Shown here piece after piece: positions 1 to 11,728 of a stretch of DNA of 64,000 bases. The notes beneath the pieces are model-generated. The model was not told the origin of the DNA and did no database searches. It saw only the letters and a program-made list of their open reading frames with translations. Each line of letters begins with the position of its first letter. Positions within the stretch are counted from its first letter, which is position 1. Both the position numbers and the translations under genes were made by a program. This DNA is from Euphorbia lathyris (taxonomy: Eukaryota > Streptophyta > Magnoliopsida > Malpighiales > Euphorbiaceae), in NCBI RefSeq assembly GCF_963576675.1, contig NC_088917.1:14350001-14414000 (forward strand), written 5' to 3'.

Positions 1-3000
1 CTTACTCCGGCTCATTAGTCCGGTGTAATTAAGGTTTTCCGGTAGATGTTCGTAAACTTGAACATCTTTGTCATTGTCTTTCCAATGCTTGAATAATATC
101 TTTCTTACAAATCCGTGATTTTGTCCGGCGAAGAAAGCGAGGATTGTGCGATTCGCCGGAGAATTTCTTATGGGTTTAGGGTTTAGTTTTCCACTCGGAA
201 GGTTAATTTCCGGCAGGGTGACGTCTCTTGTCGGAATGAAGCCTTCTGATGTGTTGGCATTGCAAAGTACTCTGATGAAGTGCTTGTAAAATTGAGGTTG
301 TGCTACTGAAACATCCGGTGCCTGAAAACATTTAACACATAAGATTACGGAAACAAAAACGGATACAGAAACTGAAAATCGAAACCGAAAATGAAAATTA
401 GAATTTTGTGAGGAAACGCGTAAATAATAAAAATATAGCTATAAATTTTTAAAACAATTATAATAGTGACATCGATAACTTTTGAAAACATATTACATTC
501 GAGTTTCCAAATTTTAAAAAATGAACCCTATAAATTATGGAAATATGGAGTGAAAAGTTTTGAAACGTGAAACGCTTTAAAATCAAAATTTTTACGCAAC
601 ATAGTTGCTAAATTGTAAACAAGGGCAGAGATAGGACAACAATTGCGGGGGTGCTAAAGGAGATGTCCGGTCTGAAATAGGAGTTTGTATATTAAGCACC
701 TGATTTTCCATGTCACTTTCACATTTGGACACGGGTTTTGTGACCATACTGAATAAATAAAATAGTGGAGCCTCTTATAATATGTGTGGATCCGTATTAC
801 ACATGTCAAAATATGTATAGACGGTCCTCCGAGTGACATGGAGAACCGAATGCTTCTAATAATTCCCTCTGAAATAGTCGGTCTCTCCTTGAGAGATATC
901 CCGATATCCCTAGTGTAGATGACGGGATACAACGTAATGTTGGCAAAAACCCTAAGATTCCCGAAGGAGATATAAGGGTTGAAACAACCGATCTCTCCTT
1001 GAGCGGAATCCCATATGTTGTCGACATGCTAAAAGATCGACATACCCTAAAATTCACTTAGATCCGTTGTAACAATCTGATCCAATATCATATAGGTATT
1101 ATACACTTTGTTCCTAAAATCCAACTTATTAGATATCACGACTATAAAACACGTCTATATGTATCAAAAACGCTCTACTAATATAGCTCAATCACCTTCT
1201 TTCCAATTCCGATGTGAGATCCAGTTCATTCCATCTATGAACTAATTAACACACTGTAAGTGGAAAGTCAGCTCAGATACCAATTATAATACTCTGATCC
1301 AATATGTATAATCCCTGTATGGACCCTAGATATGTATAATCGTATAAAGATAATATGAAAGACGCAGATAAAGGATATTATGACTATATACATATCTTCA
1401 TCTACTATCATAATATCCTTTATCTGCGTCTTTCATATTATCTTTATACAATTATACATATCTAGGGTCCCTACTATGTAGTCTCACACTTTGTCTCACG
1501 GTTTTAAAACGCGTCTATATGATATTGGACCAAATTGTTACATCCGCCCCGGACTACAAGAAAAAGGACAAAAAAAAGATTAGGCTTACCCAATCATGGC
1601 AAGAAACCAAGAAATGATCAGCACCAGAGCTAGTATTCCAAAAGGGGTATTTGGTAGAAATGGTCTGAATATAGTCATAGACAATGGATTGAAATCTGTG
1701 GGCAAAACTTTGATGAATCTGACGGGTATAAATAAATTTGATGATGCTAACAACACTAACTGGAATAAAAAATACAAGAGCTTCTTCTGGATTTGAAGTA
1801 GAAAATGGGTTTTTTCCAGTTTCCATTTCAGAAATAAATTGACCCTCTGTTGAATATATGTTTGTCATTGGTCCATTATGAAATAATGGTATCTCTCCTT
1901 CTTCATATGTCCAAACCCTAAATCTTTTCTCCATTTCAATGTAGCTCCTGTCATTCAAAATTAAAAAACGACGGTTAAAAAGGAATGGAGGGAATAGTAA
2001 ATATGTATGGGAAAGAGCGGTATTTCTTTTCGGGTAAAATACTAGTTTGTAGTAAAGGAGAAAACTAATTATATATTTTAGGGTTTTTAGGTAAGACCGG
2101 GTCCTATAGCATGTGGCGTAAAATCCCATGTTGCGCCATATGATCCAATTCTATCTAAAATTTCAGTGTTTGCAAAACATTTTATAGATTTAGATTGATC
2201 CCAGGGCTTGTTTGGTTCATGAAATGACGAAGTTTCATGAACCAAACAAACCCTAAGATCAATCCAAATCTATTTCATTTTATATTATTCTGTCAAATAT
2301 AGGAATAACTATTAGAGCATCTCTAATGGTTTATATTCACAACCACTCAATTTACATGCCACATGATCAATTTAATAAACATCATTTTATTAAACTATCT
2401 AACTCCAATGGTTAAACTCTATAACCACTCAATCATAATGGATCCACCAATCACAAATGATCTACCAATTAATTAAACCAATCATAATGAATTCATCAAT
2501 TAATTAAACCAATCATATTATTTTAAAAATAAAAAATATATATATAAATAATCAAAAGCTCAATAAACATTGAGTGGTTGATAAAAACTCAATATATTAA
2601 ACTCACTCCAATGACTGAGAGTTTGTTAAAGGAGTATAATGACATTAGAGATGCTCCTACTAAGGAATATATATTCTATTCTTTTATATTCCATTTATCA
2701 GAATAATTATAATTATTTTATTCCATTCGTGAATAGAATGACATTTTAAGGCCCGTTTGTTTTACATATTGTTTGCTGTTTTATAAAAAGCTATTTTTCG
2801 AATGTAAAAGTCAAACAGGAGGTCACTAACCAAACACCTAAAACTCCCACTTTTGAAGTGAAAAGACAAACATTAGCATGAAAATGAGCAACCAAACACC
2901 CCTTAATGTATATATCAATTTCCGCTATTTTAATTAGTGGACATACACTGCAAATTGTTTTATAAACACCCTATATATGTAATTAGTTTTCTCGTTACCA

Positions 3001-3715
3001 CAAATTGATATTTTAGTGTAAGAACTTATTGGAAACTCCGGCTGTTCAGGCGGAATTGCATGATGTGGCGTAAAACGCCACATGGTGCAATCCTAGTGGG
3101 GTTTTGGTGTCAGATGTATACCGATTTTCAAAATAAAGATCCATTGACTGAATCATCAGATTATGTGGCAAATGTCACGCCCATAACATCTGACATCACT
3201 AAAATTCAAAACAGCTGCTTTTTAAAGCAATAGCAACAAACAACAAACAAGATCATGTGAAACAAACAGAACCCTTAGAAATATAAAATAAAAAGAAAAA
3301 TAAATGAAGGGGAAGAAGATATTAACTGATGAAAGGCATAACGGTTAATATAGACATCTCCTTTCGGAATAAACCTCTTCTTCTGGCTGTAACTCGAGTA
3401 ATTCCGAGTTCGACTCGCCTTCCAAATCGCGGATCTCGCTCTAGCTAAACCTTCTTCAATCTCCTCAATCCGAGTCTTCATTTTCACATCTGAAACATTA
3501 TTATTAGCTATAATTTCAGTGTTAGAGTCCGAAATCGGACTTGGAAATGGAGAAATGATGGTGGATTCCTTTACAGAAATATTGGTTCTATTTGAAGAAG
3601 AAGAAGAGAAGTGGGTGAAAAAATGGAAATTATGATTGTTAATGGTAGAGAAAAAAAGAATGAAAAAAAGTGTAGGGTAGAGTAGCAATGGAGGAGAAGA
3701 GCAGCTGATAGCCAT
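1..3715 (-). CDS. Exostosin-family (GT47) glycosyltransferase, 5' three exons, 3' end outside window
   Basis: The model has exon 1 at 3715-3327, exon 2 at 1947-1590 and exon 3 from 321 to beyond base 1. Lengths of 389 and 358 nt give phases 2 and 0, and all borders are GT-AG, so about 356 residues read through. Residues 1-35 contain a hydrophobic stretch after a short N-terminus, as in type II Golgi signal anchors. A Ser-rich stem and the acidic, Arg/Ala-rich [11 protein letters not shown] segment follow, then [14 protein letters not shown], the [14 protein letters not shown] motif, and in exon 3 [20 protein letters not shown]. These motifs and their order are typical of plant exostosin-domain proteins such as the At5g03795 group, which are Golgi glycosyltransferases of cell-wall polymers. 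The donor substrate cannot be deduced. Intron 1 (1948-3326) carries three small transposons. Confidence 0.88.
600..1542 (-). repeat. Degenerate retroelement or inverted-repeat remnant in intron 2 of the GT47 gene
   Basis: On the minus strand, TTGGTATCTGAGC (plus 1271-1283) resembles the initiator-Met tRNA primer-binding site of plant LTR retrotransposons with one mismatch. The minus strand preceding it (1542-1284) begins TGTAACAATTTGG, which would suit an LTR. However, 1068-1094 and 1516-1542 are also inverted copies of each other, which would suit a terminal-inverted-repeat element instead. Diverged direct repeats (CTCAAGGAGAGA-type) lie at about 880-1010. There is no long coding frame. The class is unresolved. 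Confidence 0.35.
1321..1470. repeat. Near-perfect 63-bp-arm hairpin
   Basis: Arm 1321-1383 is the reverse complement of 1408-1470 with a single mismatch, around a 24-nt loop. It lies in intron 2 of the GT47 gene, inside the degenerate retroelement. If transcribed on either strand it would form a long double-stranded stem. Confidence 0.9.
2180..2280. mobile_element. Foldback MITE-like inverted repeat
   Basis: Two arms of about 45 bp (around 2182-2224 and 2233-2277) are near-perfect inverted copies around an 8-nt spacer, each containing GTTTGGTTCATGAAA or its complement. No coding content. It lies in intron 1 of the GT47 gene. The target duplication is unclear. Confidence 0.6.
2315..2656. mobile_element. 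Non-autonomous MITE with GAGCATCTCTAATG termini
   Basis: The sequence opens with GAGCATCTCTAATG and closes with its complement CATTAGAGATGCTC. The interior is AT-rich and non-coding, with subterminal motifs based on CCAATGGTT and AACCACTCA. I cannot fix a target duplication, so the superfamily is open. It lies in intron 1 of the GT47 gene. Confidence 0.6.
2749..2902. mobile_element. PIF/Harbinger (Tourist-like) MITE, copy 1
   Basis: The termini are AGGCCCGTTTGTTT and, inverted, GGGGTGTTTGGTT, flanked on both sides by TTA (2746-2748 and 2903-2905), the target duplication expected of PIF/Harbinger elements. A relative with the same ends and also flanked by TTA is at 52763-53002. Non-coding, 154 bp. 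Confidence 0.7.
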
Positions 3716-4263
3716 GGATATGGGTTTCTGGGGATTTGATTGAATGATTATTTCATTTAATTATGAAATTAATCAATTTAGGGAAGTAGTTGAGAATTAG
3801 AATTTTAGTAAATCGTGGACTCATAATTTAACTAAATAAATATCCGATTAAATAAAAGATAATTGAGAAAATTATAAATAATTATTATTTCCCTTTTAAT
3901 TAATAAAATTGGCCCTTGAAGATCTGGTCAGCGGAAGAGATTCATCCTAATTTTAAGAATCTAGGATCGGAATTTCAAAAATGCTGCTTGTAATTGGAAT
4001 AAAAAATGTTTTAGTTTCATATCCTTGTAAAAAGGAAATAGTGATTGATCGAATTGAGGGAGCAATGGATCTGATATGGGCATAGGAGTAAATTACCGAC
4101 CGTTTGGTTTACATTTTGTTTGATGTTGGAATCTGTTATAGTATTAAATCATTTGAGTTTATGATAAATGAGCCCACTATGATTTAGAAAGTTGAAATGG
4201 ACTTTCTTCAACATAAAGAGGAATTAAGAGTTATATTGACGTGATGTAGGTATGAACCGAAGA

Positions 4264-4803
4264 CAGTGTTCTAAAAATCAGTCAAGATGGGGATTTTTAG
4301 AACATCGTCCCGATTTCCACTTATCGGGCGGCATAAATCGGTTAACTGATTTTTAGGCTCTTAAACGGTTTCAGGCGGTCCTAGGCAGTCCTTGGCGGCT
4401 CCTAGACGGTCCCAGCCGACTTTTTTGAAAAAATTTGTCTTTAAATTTTATGCCAATTTTTTTTAATTTTAAAAAATATTAAATAACAAAAAAAACCTTA
4501 AACTATTAAATTTATTTTTAAGAATTTTTATTTTATTTTATTTTGACACATTTTATTATAAATGTTATTTTATTGATCCATTTGTTATTTTTTAATGATA
4601 TTAATGTAAATAATATTAAAATGCGTATGTTTTTCTATCCTAAATATTTTATATTATTATTTTTACATAGTATAATTTATATATTAATTGTATTTATATA
4701 ATAAAAAAATACAAAAATACAAAAAATACAAATCTGATTAATCTCCGATTAATTAGTAAGGGTCTGTCCGCCCGACTAACACCTAGCGTCTTTTACAACC
4801 TTG
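4264..4803. mobile_element. hAT-like non-autonomous element, copy 1
   Basis: The ends are CAGTGTTCTAAAA and, inverted, CAAGGTTGTAAAA. They are flanked by ACCGAAGA (4256-4263) and ACCGAAGG (4804-4811), an 8-bp target duplication with one change, as hAT elements make. The interior is AT-rich with GC-richer ends holding repeated GGCGGTCC/CTAGGCG-type motifs. A truncated inverted relative lies at 28099-28555. Confidence 0.7.
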
Positions 4804-4849
4804 ACCGAAGGCAATCGTTCAGTCATCTTCATGTTGCCAAACGCAACTC

Positions 4850-5215
4850 CTTAAAATGTATCCTGGAAGACACGTGGACCAATCAAAACACTGGATTCTA
4901 AATACACGCTCCTCATTCTCATAACACATAGTGACACGCAAAGCTAGGGTCCACTAACCTATCGTAAGCTGCCACGTGTCCGAGATATCACTTTAATTAT
5001 CTATAAATAGCTGAGGCGCTCCCAGAATTGAGGTAACTCATTTCTAATCACAAAAAAAAAAAAAATACTTTCTTCTTAGTCTTTGATATCCCCAAGTTTA
5101 TCAACTGACTTAATCATCGGAGAAGATTCGCCGGTCTCCGGCCCCTTTTCTGACGGTTGTTGTGTTATCTGGTGATCAACGTTCTAATCAAGAATTCAAC
5201 ATGTAGAAATACGAT
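4850..5215 (+). repeat. Probable LTR fragment of a Ty3/gypsy element
   Basis: The segment has a CACGTG core at about 4973, a TATA-like CTATAAATA at about 5000, then GAGGTAACTCATTTC, an A-run, and CTGACTTAATCATCGGAG followed by a CCGG-rich stretch. This order resembles the R/U5 part of some plant gypsy LTRs as I remember them. Related but diverged sequence is at 6390-6580 and perhaps 62640-62945. No partner LTR or coding region is visible. Confidence 0.4.
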
Positions 5216-6389
5216 AATAGAATTCTTGTAAAAAAATACTTCTTATAGCTCCTATCCAAATACTGAAAACTCTCAATTTTAATATGAAAAAAGCAATGGA
5301 GTAAATAAATACTTGCTGCATATCTAATGTACATTATTTTACATGTTGGTGTATAACATTCGTTTTTATACGTAAATATATCTCAACTTATTGATGACCT
5401 CCCAATATGATGTATATGAATGCGTTATATCATCATTTTTTTATCTCTTTGAAACTCAAAAATTCATCTCATCTAACATAAAAAAAAAAATATGTTTTTA
5501 ATTTCAAAAGTTTTAATATCCACTTCCTAACCCTCTTTATATCTCTTACTTTTTCTTATCATTCCCTTCTCTTTAAGCTCTCCCGCATTGTTCATATCTT
5601 TCTCGTTTATATCATTCTCTCTCTAAAAACTAAATATCGATGTTTGAATCTAAAGGAAAATATACATTAAAGTAACATGATTTTAAATTGGAAACTCAAA
5701 TAAATACCTTTAGTTTGACTTCTTTAAAAAAAAAAGCACAAACTATATATTACATTGGTTTATGTCTTTTTCTATTTTTCACAACTACCTAACCGTCTTT
5801 TGCCATTTAATACTATAGATTACGAACTTTGATAGGAGATTTCTTAGGGTTTTTCGAAGTGGAAGAAGTAGAGGTTTCTTAGAGGTGTTTGTTCGTGACT
5901 TTAGAGCCATGGAGTAAAAGTTAAGAAAACAGAACGAGTAAAAATGAATGAAAGGATCAGAAAACTTACAGAGTGAAAGTTAAGAAAAAGGAATGAGTGA
6001 AAATGGAGGAAAGGATCAGAAAACTTACAGAAGGAACATCGAAGCAGAAAGTAAATGAAGAAGTTTCACTTCTTCGTAAATATAGAAGAAGAATGCCAAG
6101 AGTTTGTAATATTCCTAAAAGTCTTTTCGATTCTCTCAAACATTAGGGCAATAATTACAGATTATGAAGCGAAATAAGATGAGTGAGCTAAGAGAAACGC
6201 CAGGTTGAAAATTCAGTCTAAAAGGTGGAACCATTTTCTTAAAAAGGAAAAGCATGAGCAATCCAAACCTCAAATATACACTCTTATTCCTAAGAACATG
6301 TTGTATATTACAGAATAGTGAGAATGGATAGGAGCCGAAGCCGGAGCCAATCAAAGGCTTACACATGGAAAGGTACTCGCCTTAGGTAT
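5216..6389. other. Stretch without recognised genes
   Basis: AT-rich sequence with long A- and T-runs. At 5930-6040 there is a short local direct repeat (GGAAAGGATCAGAAAACTTACAGA-like, seen twice about 70 bp apart). The only longer open frame is short and has no recognisable domain. Confidence 0.6.
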
Positions 6390-6580
6390 GTGAACAAATC
6401 TCTATAAATATCCTCAAGTCAAACATCATAAGGTATATTATTCATTCTCTCGGTTACATACTATTATCACTTTCCTCAAAATACACTATTAACTTAAGCA
6501 TTGGAGAGGGGACGCCGGACCCCGGCTCCTTCCTAGTCGTTTGTTATATATTCAGATCTTCTTAAGACTGGTCGTGAATA
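6390..6580 (+). repeat. Second LTR-like fragment
   Basis: It contains CTCTATAAATATCC, then a CATTCTCTCGGTTAC segment, then ACTTAAGCATTGGAGAGG and a GCCGGACCCCGGC tract. This is the same TATA, leader and GC-tract order as 4850-5215. It lies immediately left of the large duplicated block. Confidence 0.35.
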
Positions 6581-7685
6581 TTATTCGTATTTGAAGAAAT
6601 CAATTTCCATTTGGATTAATTAGAAAATTATAATTAGCAAGCTGAGTGGGTGATCAATAACAAAAGTGGTTTTTTCTTCTTTTGCATATGTAAACATATA
6701 TGTGCTAAAAAATTATTCATGATTAAAAAAGAAAAGCAATCAACAAGGTTAGAAATAAAAAAAATGATGTGTATCAATTATTTTCCACTTGGTTGCTTTT
6801 AAGATTGTGGGTTAAAGTAATATTTAGCCATCACCTATTAAAAAAAATGTTTCTATTTTTCTTCGAATCTATTATTTTGTTACATTAAACTATAAATCCA
6901 TTAAAAGTATTTGTGTTTACTTAGATTTTGATCTATTGTTTTATGATATTAAAGAATACTAATCAATCACATTTGATTGAATTTAGATGAAAATCAACGC
7001 ATATATAAGACCATTAAATGTTTGTGTTACAACTATTACAATATTTTACCAATTTACTTAATTGCATCAATTTTTATATAATATTTTACACCAAAAACAA
7101 CTTGTTTATTCACTTTTACAAGAGTTCTTTTCCACTTGAAAACCACTTATTTCTTTTTATGAATGTGCTAATTACCATCTAAATTACCCAAAAATGTGAT
7201 ATTATACGACCGACATCAAATGTGATTGATTGATATACATTATAATATTAATATCAAAAATATTTAAAATTGAAAAAAATTAATATATATATATATATAT
7301 ATTCGGTAAGAGTTGGATCAATAAATCCAAATAATTATCGAATTGAAAATATTAATCTCTAATTTTCTTATGAAAATTTAATAACCTAAATTTTTTTACA
7401 AATAACTAATAATATGCAATTGATATAGAATATGCGAATAAAATATTTGTATTTTTTTTTAATAATATTTGATATTGATCCAACTTGTCAATGTTAGAGT
7501 GAAATTGATCCTGATTGCCAACTCCAGAGATGGAACTGCACCATTTAAAATGTTAGATATAAAATTGTCCTTAATTGTCAATGTTAGGAATAATTTTTAG
7601 CTTATCCTTTATTTTAATGTATCATAACATTCCGTGAACTTATTATTTTGTACAAACTGACATAATTATAGGCAGATGAATGGAG

Positions 7686-8220
7686 TAGGGATGACAGCGG
7701 GTATGATATCCGCGGGTAATGTCAATCCCAAACCCTTACCCTTTTATTTTTTAATTATCCGTACCCGTCCTATTACCCTAACGGGTATACTTTTTGCATC
7801 TCATACACATCCCATTTAATTCGCGGATACCCTTACCCATTAATAATCAATAAATAAAACAAAAAATATTACAAATTTAACAAAGTATAAATTTAATAAA
7901 TCATATATCTAAAAATTGAATAAATTGAACCTTAATGAATAAAAATAAATTAGCTTAGTAGTATCACTCAATAGTTGAAAAACAAAAGGTTGTGGTTCAA
8001 ATATCACGTCTTACATCTAAAAAACAATGATATTTATTAATATATAAAAAATTTATGACGGGATATATCCTGGGAGTATTCCCATACCCGTCCCACTACC
8101 TTAACGGGTAATGATTTTGATCTCATACCCGTCCCATACTTTTTATACAGAGTACAGATAGTCCCATTAGAATTGGATAGTACCAGGTACCCGTGGGTAC
8201 AGTACCCGTTGCCATATCTA
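7686..8220. mobile_element. hAT-like non-autonomous element (GGGTA-rich termini)
   Basis: It opens with TAGGGATGACAGCGGGTA and closes with the inverse of TAGATATGGCAACGGGTA. The flanks GAATGGAG and TAACGGAG agree at 6 of 8 positions, compatible with an aged hAT duplication. The subterminal regions hold many ACCCGT/ACGGGT motifs in both orientations. It is absent from the corresponding place in the right duplicate, which supports independent insertion. Confidence 0.6.
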
Positions 8221-8269
8221 TAACGGAGGAGGGAATAAGTAGTTAATTAAAAGAAAAAGTTAGAAACTC

Positions 8270-8520
8270 TATTAATAATCTGTTGAAGTGGTATCCAGCA
8301 AGTTTAATATTCTGTTAGGTGAAAAGTCACCTCATAGAATCATAAATAGAAAGCACTTTAACATGTGCATTTCCTTCTTTCTTATCAGAAATCAGCAATG
8401 GCACTTCGTTCACAATGCCTTCTTCTTGATTCACTTCTTCTTTTTAAACCATGTTCAATGATTCTTGTGTTGCCTATATATGAGGCTTTTCACAATGGCT
8501 TCTTCATTCACTCATTTTTT
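8270..8520 (+). promoter_or_regulatory. Former subtilase promoter and 5' leader, copy A
   Basis: The segment includes GGTGAAAAGTCACCTCATAGAATCATAAATAGAAA (TATA-like CATAAATAG at about 8341), followed by a leader and candidate ATGs. The same segment recurs at 26095-26350 (plus) and, inverted and diverged, at about 28999-29190. Each time it precedes or adjoins subtilase pseudogene sequence, so I read it as the promoter of the parent gene. That reading is inference. Confidence 0.45.
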
Positions 8521-8650
8521 TTCGTTACAGAAGAGGGCAGAAGCCCGGCAGCAAGAAAAAGATCAAAGACAGACAATTCTACTAAGAGCAGAGCCGCATC
8601 GGTCTTCATGAAGGATGTCTAGGAGGTCTGCAAGAGGCGCACCACTGTTC

Positions 8651-9752
8651 TAGATTACAAAGTCATCACTAATAATACCCGTTAACCTTAGCCACCAAAT
8701 TCAAATATCCTTGGCCAAAAGATCCATTTGCACGCTCTAGCTTGATTAAATGTTACTGAGTAGATAGCTTTCTGGTCACCATTAGCCCACTTGGCAATGT
8801 ATAAAGTTTCTAGCAGAATAAGCAAGGCTTCTGGTAGTGACATATTGGCTCCCATATGTATGTTGCAGTCAAAGACGGTGTTGATGTGCTTTCACTTTCT
8901 CTTGAAATAGAACGTGGTCGAATTAGGCGCGTATGCAACTATTAGAAAGTGAATTTTTCGAGTTGTTCAACCAGAAATTCCGGGCCTTATAGTAGCCTCT
9001 TATCAAATGAGGCGTCATGGATTCTAACCGTTGGAGCAAGTACTATTGATAGAGCTATAACAACAACAATATTACTTGGAACATGTACGTGATTATTTTA
9101 GATAATTTAATATAGAATTAGAGTGAAATCGTAGTTGTTCTGCCTTAAAACTCAATGAAAACATTTTTTGTGCAGGTTGTTCTCCAAAGCGGTCAGACTA
9201 TACTCAAACTGCATAGGACGCAAAGTCAAAGGATCCCGAAGTGGAGCCTGGAGGTGCGAAGTAATATTGTTGCTCTTATAGCTCTACCAATAGTACTTGC
9301 TCCAACAATTAGAATCCATGGCGCTTCATTTCATAAGGAGCTACTATAAGGCCTATAATTTCCAGCTGAACAACTCGAAAAGATTCACTTTATAATAGTT
9401 GCATATGCACATATTCGTAGAACGATTGAGAGCCAATTCCAAGAGAAAGCGAAAGTATATCGACACCATCTTCTATTGCATTGCAGCATCCATGGCAGCC
9501 AATATCTCACTATCACATGACTTGCATATTCTGTCAAAAAATTTATACATTGCCAAGTGGGCTAATGGTGTCACACCAATTGTCGTGTCATTGGCCTGGT
9601 AGACTTAGATCGGTAGGGTGGACCAGATGGCTACATACTTAGTAACATTTAGCAAGTAAGAGGGTACAAATTGATGTTTTGGTCAAGGATATTTGAATTG
9701 GATGGCTAAGGTTAATGGGTATTATTAGTGATGGTTTTTGTAATCTACGGTA
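8651..9752. pseudogene. Subtilase (S8) pseudogene in an inverted repeat, copy A
   Basis: The plus arm (about 8651-9085) and the minus arm (about 9752-9167) carry the same subtilase segment facing each other. Conceptual reading through frameshifts shows LAHLAMYKV, then SDILAAMDAA, DGVDILSLSLG, and further on [13 protein letters not shown] and an [13 protein letters not shown] segment. These are the region between the catalytic Asp/His domain and the PA domain of plant subtilisin-like proteases. Frameshifts and stops interrupt both arms, and the catalytic triad segments are not present, so it cannot encode a protease. The same arrangement is repeated at 26425-27590. Transcription across it would give a long imperfect hairpin. 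Confidence 0.75.
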
Positions 9753-9975
9753 GTTTCGTTTTTTTGTTAGTTTGCTCGTACTAGGGTTGTTGTTTTGACT
9801 CTATTATTATTTTTATTTCTTTTTAATAAAATTCGAACCATGTTAATTTAAGGTTTGATGAATGTGTCAACCTAATTAGGATGTGTAAACTTTAAGTTCT
9901 CAAGTTTCTAGCTTTGGCTCTACAAGAGACCTATATCTACACATACAAGAATAACATATTATTGGAAAATATCAT

Positions 9976-10380
9976 GTACATCATTCAATACGATCACAAG
10001 ACTAGATAATCATGTTAATTTATTAAGATAATAAATACGGAGGCATATTTGAATCCATATCGTCAGGGGTGGAGCCATCTCAGATTGGTTTCACCTTTGA
10101 GTAATAATGGTTCCGCCCCGTGTAGCACCCTAATATTGGTTTATAATTACACTTTATAGTATTAATTATTTCAATATTTCAAAGTGGTTGAGTTGGTTTA
10201 AAATGCATAATAGTTATAATAGTTGAGATGAATGTTATGTGTATACTAAACTAGGGGAATTGGGTTTAGAAACTCAACTAAGACAACAAGGAAAAGAAAC
10301 TTTTAATAATAAGAAATTTAAGAATAGTCATAAAATACATAATCAATTAGTTAGAAAAAAAAAGTGGTATAATTTTATAA
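9976..10380. other. Stretch without recognised genes
   Basis: AT-rich sequence between the duplicated block and a Mutator-like end; no coding or repeat signature identified. Confidence 0.5.
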
Positions 10381-10382
10381 GA

Positions 10383-10565
10383 TGGGTAAATTACATGTAT
10401 GGTGTACAATATTTGATATTTTTCACATTTTGTTGTACAGCTTTCAATTTTGCACACAAAATTATATATTTTTTTTTTTGAAACCAACTGTATAATCTTT
10501 TAGTTACCGCACACTAAAGTGTATAAATGGTAATTATGACCGGTCAATCCGAAGTTAATGTGGCA
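10383..10565. repeat. Mutator-like terminal repeat fragment
   Basis: It contains GGGTAAATTACATGTATGG, GTGTACAATATTTG, CAATTTTGCACACAAAA and GACCGGTCAATCCGAAGT. These are the same words in the same order as the terminal repeat at 34963-35150. An internal T-run interrupts it. No opposite end was found. The serine-rich frame at 10694-10896 that follows has no family I recognise. Confidence 0.5.
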
Positions 10566-11728
10566 TTTTTCATTCTACACTTTTAAAAAAGTGAGATCCA
10601 TTCGTTATGTAATTACTAAAATACTCTTATCCTTGATACCGTTACTAAAATACTCGTATTTGGATCGGACTTGGAAGAAAACGTCAATAACTATGCTTCC
10701 TTTCTCAGACTCATCTTCTTCTTCTCCACCGTCGTCTTCTTCCTCACTCCACAAACCTAATCTTATCTCTTTATCTCAAATCTACGATAATCATCAGATG
10801 GATTCTTGGTTAGGCACAAAGTATGACCCACAACACCACCAAGACATCAATCCCGACTCACCCAAGCTTGAGTTTATGGATATTATCTATCTATGATGAA
10901 GAAGAAGAACGCGTCAAAAACAAGCTGCTACTCCAATTACGATACAGAAGGAACATATGTTTGATATATTAGTGACCCCAAGTGATGCAGGAAAGCTAAA
11001 TCGACTTGTGATTCTGTTAAATTTCGAGGACATAACTGCTAAACTTTGGAGATTTCGGTACTCTTACTAGAGATTCGTTACTCTTACTAGAGTTATGGAG
11101 TCAATGGTTTATGAATCAAACATTATTTTCCTTTTGCAAGAAGGTTTCAAACCTATATCTTAGGGATTAACTCCTACTAGTTACGCTAGTGACGAACTTC
11201 TTTTGTTGATTTAAGATCAAAATCAAATCTATTGTGATGAATCAGTATAACTTGGTATCTGAGCCAATCATTTTCCTAACCCAAGACTTTTATAGAAATC
11301 GTTCAACCGAGGCTACCGCAAGAATCAATGGAATCTATAGAGAAGAGATTTGAAGAGCTTCGAGAGTTCATAATGGAGAAAAGTCGGACTCAAATGGAAG
11401 GACAAAGATGTTTCAAAGAGCATATAAAAGCCTTCATAGAAAGCTTCAAGCTAGAGGTGCGGACTATAACACAACAACCCACTAGAGGCCTAATCGGTGG
11501 ATGAGGAGATTCTGATACCCCAACCACAAAGAGAACTCACACCACCATGCTCACCACCACTAAGGAGGAATATAACACCCCAACAACCACAACAAGTGGG
11601 TCCTAGAGCTCACGAGATAAGGAGACCAAACTATGTTGTTCTTCATAATGAGGATAGCGATAGCAATGATTTTCATGATTTTGGGCATGCTAGAAATGCT
11701 AGGAATGTTGGAAATATTGGGAATGTTG

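Larger units (their letters stand above)
6599..9975. repeat. Segmental duplication, left copy
   Basis: This block is repeated in direct orientation at about 18649-19295 plus 25402-27785. Shared landmarks include the TTGGATTAATTAGAAAATTA segment at the start, the AT-rich middle, the subtilase promoter-like region, the subtilase inverted repeat and the right end near AAAAATAACATATTGAAAA. The left copy has a private transposon (7686-8220), and the right copy is split by about 6.1 kb. Confidence 0.8.

Noticed and set aside
10694..10896. Serine-rich open frame next to a Mutator-like end
   Set aside because: No recognisable family, low-complexity composition and no supporting splice structure; possibly a captured fragment but not supportable.
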